A DNA stretch of 64,000 nucleotides from VXYK01 sp965214565 (GTDB lineage Bacteria > Actinomycetota > Acidimicrobiia > Acidimicrobiales > Aldehydirespiratoraceae), in contig OZ243951.1 in the NCBI GenBank assembly GCA_965214565.1, positions 1,612,001 through 1,676,000 of the forward strand, in the 5' to 3' direction. Below the pieces are notes generated by a model. That model had not been told where the DNA came from. It made no database searches and saw only the letters and a list, made by a program, of their open reading frames with translations. The position numbers and the translations under genes are program-made. Positions 34,532-44,078 of this stretch are shown here, piece after piece; positions within the stretch are counted from its first letter, which is position 1, and each line of letters begins with the position of its first letter.

Positions 34532-35869
34532 TCCGGCGCGGGCTTGGCGGACGCAGGCGGGGAGGCCGAGGCCGCGCATGGATGCTCCGGTGACGGTGAT
34601 GCCGGGGGTGTCACGCGCCAGTGATGCGTCGATCTGGTCGCAGCGTTGTAGATGGCCGGGGAGGTACTGGGGGAGGCTTTGGCGCCACGGCGTGACCCGC
34701 ACGGCGCTCTCACCTTGCAGTCCGATGGTCAGTACCAATTCCCGGCGCAGGGTGTCGACGAGTGCCGACTCGTCGAGGTGCAGCCAACGTTGATCATCGA
34801 CCCGGCCAGCGGAGACCCGCAGGATCGCATGGTTGCCGTCGTTGTAGTGTTCCCATTTCGACGATGCCCAGGAGCAGGCGGTCATCAACAGGCCCTGGTC
34901 GCGTGGAACCAGAAAGCCGGCGCCGTCGAGGCTGTGGCCCACCTGCTCGGACGGCACCACGAATGTGACCAGCACAACGTCGGAGTAGACGAGGCCCGAC
35001 AGCAGCGAAGCGGCCTGGGGGGCATGAGTTTCGAGCAGGGCTGCTGAGACGAACGCGGGTGTGGTGAGGATCACACGGTCGCCGTCGAATTCCTCCGACG
35101 TTGTTGTGACCCGCCAGGTTCGACCATGGCGCTCAACAGAGACCGCCGGTGCGTGAATGTGGATGTGGTCGCTGAGTTCGCGATGGAGCGCGTCGATGAC
35201 CCGCTGAGTGCCGCCCTTGACCCCGTGAAAGACCGGGCCCGGCACCGCAGAGGCACGCTGCGAGCGAAGAGCCTCGATGAACGGACCACCTCGGCGGGCA
35301 GCGTCTGCCAGCGCCCGCGCTCCCGAAGCGATGCTCAGATTGTCGGCATTGCCGGCGTTGATTCCTCCTAGCAGCGGATCCACGAGCCGTTCGAAAACCT
35401 CGTCACCGGCACGGCCCCGGACCACATCCCCGACCGTGGCGTCGCCCACCAGCCCAGGACGGTCAGCGAAACCACGCTCCCTCAACTCAGCGATCCCAAC
35501 GGGCGAGACGATCCCGCCGGCGCTGAGATCATCGGGTTCCAACGGCACACCCAAGACGCTCGGCGGAATCGGCCGAAGCGCCCCGTCAACCCAAACGAAG
35601 GCACCCGAAGAGGCGGGCGACACCAGATCACCGCCCAAACCGAGTTCACGGCACAGCTCCGACATCTCCGGCTCTCGGGCCAAGAACCCGTCGGCTGCGC
35701 AGTCCACATCGAATCCCAGAGCCGAACCTTCCACCGGACCACCGGCGATCTTGCCCCCCACCCGGTGGCTCGCCTCCAGCAGAACGAAGTCCTCTCCCCG
35801 CTGGTGAAGCTGGTGGGCCGCGGCCAACCCGGTGATACCCCCGCCGATGATCAGCGTCCGGTCGCTCAT
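34514..35869 (-). CDS. hemY: Coproporphyrinogen III/protoporphyrinogen oxidase (CgoX/HemY type)
   Basis: A 451-residue FAD-dependent oxidase of the heme pathway. The dinucleotide-binding motif is LIIGGGITGLAAAHQL at the N-terminus, followed by EASHRVGGKIAGG; the C-terminal FAD-closing motif is ITVTGASMRGLGLPACV. Since a ChdC/HemQ is encoded in the same window, the likely substrate is coproporphyrinogen III (the CgoX reaction) rather than protoporphyrinogen. It overlaps the upstream hemE by four bases and forms an operon with it. Confidence 0.92.
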   Translation of the reverse strand: MSDRTLIIGGGITGLAAAHQLHQRGEDFVLLEASHRVGGKIAGGPVEGSALGFDVDCAADGFLAREPEMSELCRELGLGGDLVSPASSGAFVWVDGALRPIPPSVLGVPLEPDDLSAGGIVSPVGIAELRERGFADRPGLVGDATVGDVVRGRAGDEVFERLVDPLLGGINAGNADNLSIASGARALADAARRGGPFIEALRSQRASAVPGPVFHGVKGGTQRVIDALHRELSDHIHIHAPAVSVERHGRTWRVTTTSEEFDGDRVILTTPAFVSAALLETHAPQAASLLSGLVYSDVVLVTFVVPSEQVGHSLDGAGFLVPRDQGLLMTACSWASSKWEHYNDGNHAILRVSAGRVDDQRWLHLDESALVDTLRRELVLTIGLQGESAVRVTPWRQSLPQYLPGHLQRCDQIDASLARDTPGITVTGASMRGLGLPACVRQARAGSVRQL

Positions 35870-36933
35870 TGCGGCGGAGGGCCGACCGATCCGACCGTCC
35901 CCTCGGCGTGAACGACCCTCACCACCTCGCTCAGCACGTCGGGATCAACGGTTGGCAGCACACCATGGCCGAGATTGAAGACGTGGCCCGGGTGACCGGC
36001 ATTGAACCCAAGAACCTCGCGGGTTCCCGAGACGGCCGCATCGACCCCCGCGATCACCGCGGCCGGGTCGAGGTTGCCCTGCAGCGCCACGGAATCGCCG
36101 AGCCGGGCACGGGCCCTGTCGATCCGGACACGCCAGTCGATGCCCACGACATCGGCACCGACATCTCGGATCTGTTCCAGGAGCTCTCCGGTGTTGACAC
36201 CGAAGTGGATCCGAGGCACGCCGGTCTGCTCGACCGCGGCGAGCACCTTACGCGAATGCGGCGCGGCGTAGCGCTGATACTGGTCCGGCGACAGCGCCCC
36301 CGCCCATGAATCGAACAGCTGCACCGCCGATGCCCCGCTGTCGATCTGCGAAGTGAGCGAAGCAATGGCCAGGTCGGCCAGCCGGTCCATCAGCGAGTGC
36401 CAGAGCCGCTCGTCGTTGAACATCAGCGACTTGGTGTTGAGATAGTCCCGTGACGGCCGCCCCTCTATCAGATACGAAGCGACAGTGAACGGTGCCCCCG
36501 CGAAGCCGATCAGAGGCACGTCGAGTTCATCGACCAGCTGACGCACCGTCTCCAGCACGTAGGGCGTGTCGGCAACCGGATCGAGGGGGCGCAGCCGGGC
36601 GAGGTCAGCGGCAGAACGGAACGGTTCTGCTATCTCGGGCCCGACTCCGGGCGTGACCGTGACCCCGAAGCCGATCGCATGAGCAGGCACGACTATGTCG
36701 GAATAGAGGATCGCGGCGTCGACCCCGTAGCGGCGCACGGGCTGGAGCGTGATCTCAGTCGAGAGGTCCGGGTTCTTGATGGCGTCGAGGATCGTTCCGG
36801 TGCCCCGGACCGCCCGGTACTCGGGCAGTGAGCGCCCCGCTTGACGCATGAACCAGACCGGAACCCGCTCATGGGGAAGGCCCCGGCAGGCCCGGATGAA
36901 ACAATGGTCGTCGAATACGCCGGTGGGGCCCAC
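35866..36933 (-). CDS. hemE: Uroporphyrinogen decarboxylase
   Basis: Converts uroporphyrinogen III to coproporphyrinogen III. The 355-residue protein carries the family signatures VWFMRQAGRSLPEYR near the N-terminus, ILYSDIVVPAHAIG, GFAGAPFTVASYLIEG (about residue 140), FDSWAGALSP, HFGVNTGELL and LQGNLDPA. The start is GTG. The product feeds directly into the oxidase encoded by the next gene, which overlaps by four bases. Confidence 0.96.
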   Translation of the reverse strand: MGPTGVFDDHCFIRACRGLPHERVPVWFMRQAGRSLPEYRAVRGTGTILDAIKNPDLSTEITLQPVRRYGVDAAILYSDIVVPAHAIGFGVTVTPGVGPEIAEPFRSAADLARLRPLDPVADTPYVLETVRQLVDELDVPLIGFAGAPFTVASYLIEGRPSRDYLNTKSLMFNDERLWHSLMDRLADLAIASLTSQIDSGASAVQLFDSWAGALSPDQYQRYAAPHSRKVLAAVEQTGVPRIHFGVNTGELLEQIRDVGADVVGIDWRVRIDRARARLGDSVALQGNLDPAAVIAGVDAAVSGTREVLGFNAGHPGHVFNLGHGVLPTVDPDVLSEVVRVVHAEGTVGSVGPPPQ

Positions 36934-36960
36934 GCCGCCAACCCTACTGATAGATCTGGG

Positions 36961-37911
36961 CTAGCCGTGCTTCCCCTGTTGGATCAGCGCGTGCAGGCCG
37001 ACACCGGTCGGGGTCTCCAGGAGCCGGTCGACCGCGATCTCACCGGCACGCACAGCCTGTCGGCGCCGGTCTGCGTTGTCGTCGGAGAGATCCTCGAGTG
37101 TGTCGGCGTGAGGCTCGATCACCACGACTGCGGTGCCGTGACGCCGCACCTCGTCGACCTCGCCGGTCAGCTTGTTGCTGAACCAGGTGCGGACCGGGTT
37201 GGTGATCCGCCCGAGCAGGCCAGCGCCCCCGGTCATCGCCGAGGAGACGATCACAAGGTCGAAGCCGAGCGTCGCGGTGAGATCTGCGTTGGTAGCGGAG
37301 TGCACACCACCGTCTATGTACTCCGCCTTCCCGATCTGCGCCGGAACATACACGCCCGGCACCGCGGAGGAGGCCTGTGCCGCCTGGCCGATCGTGCCCC
37401 GCACGTCGTCGCGGCCGAAGACGATGCGGCGACCGTCGCTTGCCCGCACCGCAACGATCCAGGTCGGTCTCTTCGTCCAACGGTCCGGGTGGAGTTCGTC
37501 CATGCGTTTCTGGGAGGCGACGCCAGAACGGGTCCCCCGGGGGACGGCCCCGAGAGCGGCCCGGACGGGGTCCAGCTTCCAGGGGGGCCACAGGGCCTTG
37601 AGCGACATCTCCACCGAGAGCGGCCGCCAGTCCCGATCAACGGCAGGTTCGTCGAATTCGGTGGTGACCCTCGAATAGATCTCGGCGGTTTGCGGGCTCA
37701 CCGGCTCGTCACGAAACCGCGCCACCCGGTCAGCCGCTGAAATCCCGCTGCGAAGGCTGATGGCGGTGAACGCGCCCGCGGAAGTACCGACGATCAGATC
37801 CGCGTCACGTGGATCCCAGCCCACCTCCGACTCCAGACGCGAAAGCACCCCGCAATGCCAGGGGTCGCCCACCGTTCCTCCTGCTCCGAGAACCAGTCCG
37901 ACTGTGAACAT
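36961..37911 (-). CDS. Patatin-like phospholipase
   Basis: A 316-residue serine lipase of the patatin family with a Ser-Asp dyad. The oxyanion glycine-rich loop is GLVLGAGGTVGDPWH near residue 5-20, the nucleophile elbow GTSAGAF near 43, and the aspartate lies in YIDGGVHSATNADL near 197. The start was set at MFTVGLVLGAGG, since the 21 earlier codons are basic and dissimilar. It likely cleaves acyl esters of phospholipids in the cytoplasm or at the membrane. Confidence 0.88.
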   Translation of the reverse strand: MFTVGLVLGAGGTVGDPWHCGVLSRLESEVGWDPRDADLIVGTSAGAFTAISLRSGISAADRVARFRDEPVSPQTAEIYSRVTTEFDEPAVDRDWRPLSVEMSLKALWPPWKLDPVRAALGAVPRGTRSGVASQKRMDELHPDRWTKRPTWIVAVRASDGRRIVFGRDDVRGTIGQAAQASSAVPGVYVPAQIGKAEYIDGGVHSATNADLTATLGFDLVIVSSAMTGGAGLLGRITNPVRTWFSNKLTGEVDEVRRHGTAVVVIEPHADTLEDLSDDNADRRRQAVRAGEIAVDRLLETPTGVGLHALIQQGKHG

Positions 37912-38006
37912 CCCCGCAGCGTAGGGGCGTCTGCGTCGCGCTAGGCTAAAAGACTCCCAATTCACAGTTCCCATTCGTCTGGTACTTCTGAGAGTTCATC
38001 TTCACA

Positions 38007-40073
38007 GTGTCGCAACGTCACCCGGAATTAGAGGCTGAACAGGCATATCTCGACGCTGCCTACGGCTGCCTAGACGACTCGCGTGAGCGGGTGCGGCGAA
38101 TAACCGAGATGTTCGAGGCGACCCGGGGCGGCACGAATCAGGCCCGTTTCGAGAGGGAGTCTGTACTTCAGGGAGCATTGAACCGTCTGAGCAGGCTCAA
38201 CCTGGGAAACCGCTCATTGGTGTTCGGACGCATCGATCCCTCAGGGACCGGTGAACGCTTCTACATCGGCCGTGCCGGTGTCTGGGACGACGACCAGAAC
38301 GCGGTGGTGGTCGATTGGCGGGCGCCGGTCTCCGAACCCTTCTACCGGGCGACCGGCCGTGAGCCGCTCGGGCTAGAGCGACGCCGATTCTTCGCCACAC
38401 GGGGTCGCACCCTGCTCGGGATCGACGACGAACTGTTCGGCGAGCTTGTCGACCCCGACCACACAAGCGATGCAGCCGTGCGGGGCGAGGGTGCGCTGAT
38501 CGCTGCGTTGGAGGCGGCCCGAACGGGGCGGCTGGGAGACATCGTCGCCACAATCCAGGCCGAACAGGACGAGATCATCCGCGCGCCGATGCCCGGACTG
38601 TTGGTGGTCCAAGGTGGTCCCGGCACGGGCAAGACCGTGGTGGCGCTGCACCGGGCGGCCTATCTCCTCTACACACACCGGCTCTCTCTGGAGACTCAGG
38701 GTGTCCTGGTCGTTGCCCCGAATCGGCTGTTCATCGCCTACATCGAACAGGTGCTGCCTTCGCTGGGAGAATCGGGTGTGACCATTGCTGTGCTAGCGGA
38801 CCTGGTGCAGCCCCGGGTCCGAGTCGACCGTCTCGACGACGAAGGCGCCGCCCGAGTCAAGGGCGACCCGCGGATGGTGGAGGTGCTTGCGACCGCGCTG
38901 TCGAATCGGCAGCGTCGTCTGCGAACTGACCAGCAGTTCGGTTTCGGACTGCAGCGGTTGCGGATCACCGTCGCCGAGTCCTCCAGGATCGTCTCAGCGG
39001 CCCGCCGGCGTTCCCGGACCCACAATGCGGGCCGCAAGATTGTCGAGGACCTGTTCTTCGAGACTCTTGCCGAGAGTGCCCACAAGCAGGTCGATCCCCA
39101 GGTTGTGCGTGAACGGATGCGCAACGATGTCGGCGTCCGGGAGACGCTCGACTGGATGTGGCCGGTCCTGACCCCGGCGCACCTGCTGCACGACCTGTAC
39201 GGCTCTCAGGCGCTGTTGAAGTCTGCGAATCGTGGGGCGTTCAGCGAGGAGGAGATCCTGTGTCTGCACCGGCCCCGCAGCAGCCATGCCAATGAGGTTG
39301 TGTGGAGCTTCGAGGATGTGCCGCTGCTCGACGAGGCCCGCGCCCTGCTGGGCGCCCGCCCGGGAAAGCGTTCGGTTGACGCGGTCCGGACCTACGGGCA
39401 CATCTGTATTGACGAGGCGCAGGACCTCTCTCCGATGGAATTGCGCATGGTGGCGCGCCGCTCCCTCAATGGATCGCTGACCGTCGTTGGTGACATTGCC
39501 CAGGCCACGGGTGCGTGGGCCAACAGCGATTGGGACTCTGTGATAGCAGCGTTCGCCAGCAAGCACCAGCCTCGGATCAATGGCTTGAGCGTCGGTTACC
39601 GGATTCCTGGACCGACGATGATGTTGGCGAACAGGATCCTGCCGTTTGCCGCGCCGGGGTTGCGTCCCCCCACGCCCGTGCGGTCCGACGGCGACGATCC
39701 TCAACTCGCCGAGGTCCGCGACTCGCTGGAGGAGACCCTGATCAGGGTCGTGTCAGTGGAGCTTGCCAAGGTCGGGGAGGGCAACGTTGCTGTGATCGTT
39801 CCGGCGTCGCTGCTCGGGAGCGTGACTGCGGCTTTTTCGGCCCATGAACTGCCCTTCGGTGGACCGACCCGCCATGGCCTCGACAAGCGGGTCACGGTGG
39901 TGCCGGTGCGTCTGGTCAAGGGTCTCGAGGTTGACGCCGCGGTCGTGGTCGAGCCGCGGCGGATCGTCGATGAGGAGATTGAGGGGTTCCGGTCCCTGTA
40001 TGTGGCGTTGACTCGGGCCACGAAGCGGGTGACCGTCGTCTACAGCGAGCCTCTGCCCGAGCTGTTCGGGTGA
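38007..40073 (+). CDS. helD: HelD/UvrD-like superfamily 1 helicase (RNA polymerase recycling type)
   Basis: A 688-residue SF1 ATPase. An N-terminal coiled, charged segment (about 1-60) leads to a YIGRAGVWDDDQNAVVVDWRAP block typical of HelD. Walker A is GGPGTGKTVVALHRAAY (about residue 208), Walker B ICIDEAQDLSP (about 467), and the C-terminal motif is LYVALTRATKRVTVVY. HelD proteins pull stalled RNA polymerase off DNA, and some actinobacterial forms give rifamycin tolerance. Start GTG. Confidence 0.88.
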   Translation: MSQRHPELEAEQAYLDAAYGCLDDSRERVRRITEMFEATRGGTNQARFERESVLQGALNRLSRLNLGNRSLVFGRIDPSGTGERFYIGRAGVWDDDQNAVVVDWRAPVSEPFYRATGREPLGLERRRFFATRGRTLLGIDDELFGELVDPDHTSDAAVRGEGALIAALEAARTGRLGDIVATIQAEQDEIIRAPMPGLLVVQGGPGTGKTVVALHRAAYLLYTHRLSLETQGVLVVAPNRLFIAYIEQVLPSLGESGVTIAVLADLVQPRVRVDRLDDEGAARVKGDPRMVEVLATALSNRQRRLRTDQQFGFGLQRLRITVAESSRIVSAARRRSRTHNAGRKIVEDLFFETLAESAHKQVDPQVVRERMRNDVGVRETLDWMWPVLTPAHLLHDLYGSQALLKSANRGAFSEEEILCLHRPRSSHANEVVWSFEDVPLLDEARALLGARPGKRSVDAVRTYGHICIDEAQDLSPMELRMVARRSLNGSLTVVGDIAQATGAWANSDWDSVIAAFASKHQPRINGLSVGYRIPGPTMMLANRILPFAAPGLRPPTPVRSDGDDPQLAEVRDSLEETLIRVVSVELAKVGEGNVAVIVPASLLGSVTAAFSAHELPFGGPTRHGLDKRVTVVPVRLVKGLEVDAAVVVEPRRIVDEEIEGFRSLYVALTRATKRVTVVYSEPLPELFG

Positions 40074-40091
40074 TGCCGCGGCCTAGCGGCC

Positions 40092-40162
40092 GGCCCGTGG
40101 CCCAGCGGCCCGTGAGCGCAGCGAACAAAAGCGGGGGTAGAGCGCGGCGAACAAGAGAGCGG
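40092..40162 (-). repeat. Dispersed 44-bp intergenic repeat, copy 2, plus a partial third copy
   Basis: 40092-40135, read on the minus strand, matches 20320-20363 in about 41 of 44 positions. A further partial copy of the core (minus strand CTCTTGTTCGCCGCGCT) follows at 40141-40162. It lies in the gap between helD and the iron ATPase gene. Confidence 0.6.
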
Positions 40163-40200
40163 CAGACAATTCGTTGAAATCGTCGCGCAGCGATACGATG

Positions 40201-40215
40201 TAAGGCATGCCTGAC
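40201..40215 (+). promoter_or_regulatory. Possible weak IdeR/DtxR-like box over the fbpC start
   Basis: TAAGGCATGCCTGAC matches the clear iron box at 41356 (TTAGGTATGCCTAAC) in 12 of 15 positions and has the central palindrome AGGCATGCCT. The ATG of the ATPase gene lies inside it, so a bound repressor would cover the start region. Only a suggestion. Confidence 0.35.
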
Positions 40216-41325
40216 ACGGACACGGATGCCGACTCAGAGCTGATCGCGTTGGTGGTCGTAGCCAAGGATCTCTGGGTGAACCGTTCTGTTCCGGTGTTGA
40301 AGGGAGCTGACCTGGTGGCTGAACCGGGTCAGCATCTTGTGATCCTGGGGCCCAGCGGTTGCGGCAAGACCACCTTCCTGCGGGCGATCGCCGGCCTTGA
40401 GCCCGTTGAGCAGGGCGAGATCTGGGTTGGCTCACAGCTGGTTGCCAGTTCCGGCGTGCATGTTGCTCCGGAGAAGCGCCGTGTGGGCCTGGTGTTCCAG
40501 GACGGCGCCCTCTTCCCGCATATGAGCGTTGCCGCCAACGTGGCCTACGGACTCCCGCGGGCGCATCGTTGGCGCAGATTCGGACGGACCAGCGACCGTG
40601 GCCGGGAGTCGGTGCGGATGATGCTGGAGATGGTCGGACTCGAGGAGTTCGGTGACCGTCTTCCCGGTTCGCTGTCGGGGGGGCAGCAGCAGCGCGTAGC
40701 GTTGGCCCGTGCACTGGTGCCGCGACCCTCGGTTCTGCTGTTCGACGAGCCTTTCTCGAGTCTGGACTCCAACCTGCGCGCCGGTGTGCGGTCCGAGGTT
40801 GCTCAACTGCTCCGCGAGCTGGAGATCACTGCAATCTTCGTCACCCATGATCAGACTGAGGCTTTCGAGCTGGGCGATCAAGTGGCTGTGATGCGCGACG
40901 GGGTGCTGGTACAGCAGGCGACACCGGCTGATTTGTACAACCGGCCCGTGGATCCCTGGTTGGCAGCGTTTGTGGGCGAGGCGGAGTTGTTGGCGGGTTA
41001 CGCCAAGGGATCGGAAGCCGACACTGTGCTCGGACGTATTCCGCTCTCGAACTCGGTCAGTGGTCCCGTCGAGGTCTTGGTGCGCCCTGAGGAGATTGTT
41101 CTGTCTCCAGGTTACGGCGGGCGGGTAGTCGGGATCGACTACTGCGGGCATGATGCGCTGATCAGCGTTGCGTTGGAGGGGGGAACTGTGGTCAGGAGCC
41201 GGGCGACCGGCGCGCCGAGGTTCGCAATCGGTGCCGAGGTCTCGGTGGGCCACTCGGGGGTGTCGACCCTGGCTTACGGGAGTTCTTCTGTGGCGGTTGC
41301 CCGGGTAGCTGAGACGGTCAGCTAG
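40207..41325 (+). CDS. fbpC: Ferric iron ABC transporter, ATP-binding protein
   Basis: A 372-residue ATPase of the iron/spermidine/thiamine importer class. Walker A GPSGCGKTT (about residue 49), Q-loop VFQDG, signature LSGGQQQRVALARAL (about 158), Walker B VLLFDEPFSSLDSN and H-loop VTHDQTE are intact, and a C-terminal TOBE-like domain (about 290-365) is present. It drives import through the permease at 42439, with the binding protein at 41400. The gene is separated from them by an iron box. Confidence 0.9.
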   Translation: MPDTDTDADSELIALVVVAKDLWVNRSVPVLKGADLVAEPGQHLVILGPSGCGKTTFLRAIAGLEPVEQGEIWVGSQLVASSGVHVAPEKRRVGLVFQDGALFPHMSVAANVAYGLPRAHRWRRFGRTSDRGRESVRMMLEMVGLEEFGDRLPGSLSGGQQQRVALARALVPRPSVLLFDEPFSSLDSNLRAGVRSEVAQLLRELEITAIFVTHDQTEAFELGDQVAVMRDGVLVQQATPADLYNRPVDPWLAAFVGEAELLAGYAKGSEADTVLGRIPLSNSVSGPVEVLVRPEEIVLSPGYGGRVVGIDYCGHDALISVALEGGTVVRSRATGAPRFAIGAEVSVGHSGVSTLAYGSSSVAVARVAETVS

Positions 41326-41355
41326 ACCACACAGGGCTGTGACGAATGTCATATG

Positions 41356-41374
41356 TTAGGTATGCCTAACAATG
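41356..41374 (+). promoter_or_regulatory. IdeR/DtxR-type iron box before fbpA
   Basis: TTAGGTATGCCTAAC carries both half-sites TTAGG and CCTAA at the standard four-base spacing; 13 of 19 positions match the DtxR/IdeR consensus TTAGGTTAGCCTAACCTAA. It lies 26 bases before the fbpA start, so the iron-loaded regulator would repress fbpA and fbpB when iron is plentiful. Confidence 0.8.
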
Positions 41375-41399
41375 CCGGGATCATGGTTATAGTCATCGT

Positions 41400-42437
41400 A
41401 TGAAATCCGCCCGCATTGAAATCCATCGGCCTTTCCTAGCCACCCTCGTTGTTCTGCTCGGATTCGCGCTGTTCGCCACCGCCTGCGGCGGCGACGACGG
41501 CTCAGACGACAGCATCACGCTCTACTCCGGGCGCAACGAAGAACTGATCAAGCCACTGGTCAACGACTTCACCGCTGAGACCGGAATCAGCGTCGAAGTG
41601 CGATACGGCGACTCCGCGGAGTTGGCACTGCTGATCCAGACCGAGGGCGACAACACGCCGGCGGACCTCTTCATCTCGCAGAGCCCCGGAGCGCTCGGCC
41701 TGCTCGCAGGCGAGGGTCGCCTGGCCGCGCTCGGCAGCGAGCTCACCTCATCGGTGGGGCAGGGATTCGCGGCGGGCGACGACACCTGGGTGGGCCTGAC
41801 CGGGCGTGTGCGGGTCGTCGTCTACAACAGCGACCTCGTCGACCAGGCAGATCTGCCGACATCGGTCCTCGACCTGGTCGATCCCGAGTATGCGGGCAGG
41901 GTCGGAGTCGCGCCCAACAACGGTTCGTTCCAGGACTTCGTCACCGCCATGCGCAATGAACTGGGCGACGATGCGACACGGGACTGGCTTGTGGGAATGG
42001 CCGAGAACAACTCCCCCAACTATCCCAAGAACTCAGCGATCGTGGAGGCCGTCGGACGCGGCGAGGTCCCGATGGGTCTGGTCAACCACTACTACAACCT
42101 CCGTGCGGTCGAGGCCGACCCCTCGGTGGCGAGCAGGAACCACTTCCTGCCAGTCGAAGACATCGGTTCGCTGGTGATCGTCACGGCGGGTGCAGTACTG
42201 TCATCGTCGGATTCCGACGAAGCGGCCGAGTCGCTTCTGGAATTCCTGCTGAGCGATGATGCACAGATGACCTTCGCCTCCCAGACGCAGGAATACCCGC
42301 TGGTCGCGGGCATAGCCCCGCCGTCGGACCTGCCGTCGCTGGACGGATACGCGGCCCAGACCATCGACTACGACCTGCTCGGAGACGGTCTGCTGGGAAC
42401 GATCAACCTGATTCGAGAAAGCGGTATCGAGCAGTAG
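41400..42437 (+). CDS. fbpA: Ferric iron-binding lipoprotein of ABC transporter
   Basis: A 345-residue extracytoplasmic binding protein. The signal peptide ends in a lipobox FATAC (about residue 29) followed by an acidic GGDDGSDD spacer. The mature protein has the class features ITLYSGRNEELIKPLV, SPGALGLL and the double tyrosine NHYYNLRAV (about residue 220) that coordinates Fe3+ in FbpA/FutA proteins. An IdeR-type iron box precedes it. The permease gene follows after one base. Confidence 0.92.
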   Translation: MKSARIEIHRPFLATLVVLLGFALFATACGGDDGSDDSITLYSGRNEELIKPLVNDFTAETGISVEVRYGDSAELALLIQTEGDNTPADLFISQSPGALGLLAGEGRLAALGSELTSSVGQGFAAGDDTWVGLTGRVRVVVYNSDLVDQADLPTSVLDLVDPEYAGRVGVAPNNGSFQDFVTAMRNELGDDATRDWLVGMAENNSPNYPKNSAIVEAVGRGEVPMGLVNHYYNLRAVEADPSVASRNHFLPVEDIGSLVIVTAGAVLSSSDSDEAAESLLEFLLSDDAQMTFASQTQEYPLVAGIAPPSDLPSLDGYAAQTIDYDLLGDGLLGTINLIRESGIEQ

Positions 42438-42438
42438 C

Positions 42439-44064
42439 ATGCGCCCCGCCGACATCGCCGATCCGGGGCGGTCGACAGCATCGAAGCGTCGACCGCCAGC
42501 GGTGATGCTGGTCATCTCGGTGTTGATCGGCGTGGTCTTCATGGGGCCGTTCGCCTACGTCGTGAGCCGCAACCTCGACCTGGGAACCGACCTCGGTTCG
42601 CTGTTGTTGTCGCAGTCAACTTGGGATCCGCTGCGCCGCTCCCTGCTGCTCGGGTTCGTCGTGTCGGCATCGACGGCGGTGATCGGCACCGGTCTGGCCT
42701 GGTTGACGATCCGCACCGACCTCTGGGGTCGCGGCGTCTGGCGCATCCTCGCCCCGATTCCGCTGGTGTTCCCGAGCTTCGTCGGTGCGACTGCGTTGAT
42801 CGCCGGGTTCGCGACCGGAGGTCTGGTCGAGGACCTCGTCTCGCCGCTGGGAATCACCGACCTGCCAGACATGAAGGGGTTTCGCGGTGCCTGGCTGGTG
42901 CTGACCCTGTTCACCTACCCCTACGTTTACCTCCCGGTGGCCGCTCGGATGGCTTCGCTCCCACCGTCGCTCGAGGAGTCGGCCCGCCTGCTCGGCCGCA
43001 AGCCGCCGACCGTCTTCCTGACCGTCGTGCTGCCACAGGTCTGGAGTGCGGTGCTGGCCGGGACGATGCTCGTCTTCCTCTACACGATCAGCGATTTCGG
43101 CGCTGTCTCGCTGCTCGGATACAGCACCCTTGCTGAACAGATCTATGCCGACCAGTTGTTCGACCAGGCCCGGTCCATGGGGCTCGCCCTGATCCTGGGT
43201 ATCACGGCTCTGTGCGTCGTGATGGGCGAACGCGCGCTCGAACGGCGACGCGCCCAGGTGGAGGTGGGACGCAGCCATGAACCGCTGCTCGTTCCCCTGA
43301 AGGGCTGGGGCATCCCAGTGCTGGTCGTGGTGGCTGCGTTCCTCGGGAACGCGCTCATCGGTCCTGTCGCGGTGCTCGGGTTCTGGGCTTGGCGCGGCCT
43401 TACGACCAACATCGACTCGGTCGGTCTGGGAGTCGACATCGGAGATCTGCTGGGCCCGGCGCTGCACACCGCCGAAGTCGGCCTGGTCACAGCGGTGGTC
43501 GCTATTGCCGTGGTGCTGCCGATCGCCTGGCTGACGGGGCGTTATCGAAGCCGGATCGCCGGCGCAGCCAATTCGATGGTGGTGGCAGGCTTCGCGCTTC
43601 CAGGTGTGGTGATCGCCCTCTCTCTGGTGTTCTGGGCGATTGACGCTCCAATCATCGGACGTTGGTACCAGACGCTTCCGCTGCTCATCGTCGCGTATGT
43701 CCTGCACTTCGGCGCCCAGGCGAGTCGGGCCGCCCATGTCGCGGTGGAGACGGTCGCGGAGAGTATGAGCGACGCCGCCGCGACTCTGGGAGCGAACCGG
43801 TCGCGTCGCTTCTTCACCGTTGAGCTGCCTTTGATGGCGCCGGGCCTTTTTGCCGGTGCGGGTCTGGTGATGCTCTCGACCATGAAGGAGCTACCGGCCA
43901 CGCTGTTGCTCGCACCCATCGGTTTCGACACGCTTGCGACTGAGGTGTGGGCTGCTGGCGAACGGGGGGCCCTAGCTCAGGGGGCGGTCGCCTCGCTCGC
44001 CCTGGTCGCGGTCAGCTCGGTCCTCACCTGGGCAGTCGTGCTCCGCCGGCTCGACGTGCACTGA
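42439..44064 (+). CDS. fbpB: Ferric iron ABC transporter, fused double permease
   Basis: A 541-residue inner membrane protein with about twelve transmembrane helices, formed of two homologous halves. Each half has an EAA-type cytoplasmic loop that docks on the ATPase: EESARLLGRKPPTVFLTVVLPQ in short form near residue 180 and SDAAATLGANRSRRFFTVELP near 440. The layout is that of FbpB/FutB/ThiP. Start ATG one base after the fbpA stop, so it is co-translated with it. Confidence 0.92.
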   Translation: MRPADIADPGRSTASKRRPPAVMLVISVLIGVVFMGPFAYVVSRNLDLGTDLGSLLLSQSTWDPLRRSLLLGFVVSASTAVIGTGLAWLTIRTDLWGRGVWRILAPIPLVFPSFVGATALIAGFATGGLVEDLVSPLGITDLPDMKGFRGAWLVLTLFTYPYVYLPVAARMASLPPSLEESARLLGRKPPTVFLTVVLPQVWSAVLAGTMLVFLYTISDFGAVSLLGYSTLAEQIYADQLFDQARSMGLALILGITALCVVMGERALERRRAQVEVGRSHEPLLVPLKGWGIPVLVVVAAFLGNALIGPVAVLGFWAWRGLTTNIDSVGLGVDIGDLLGPALHTAEVGLVTAVVAIAVVLPIAWLTGRYRSRIAGAANSMVVAGFALPGVVIALSLVFWAIDAPIIGRWYQTLPLLIVAYVLHFGAQASRAAHVAVETVAESMSDAAATLGANRSRRFFTVELPLMAPGLFAGAGLVMLSTMKELPATLLLAPIGFDTLATEVWAAGERGALAQGAVASLALVAVSSVLTWAVVLRRLDVH

Positions 44065-44078
44065 ATCGGGCCGATCAC

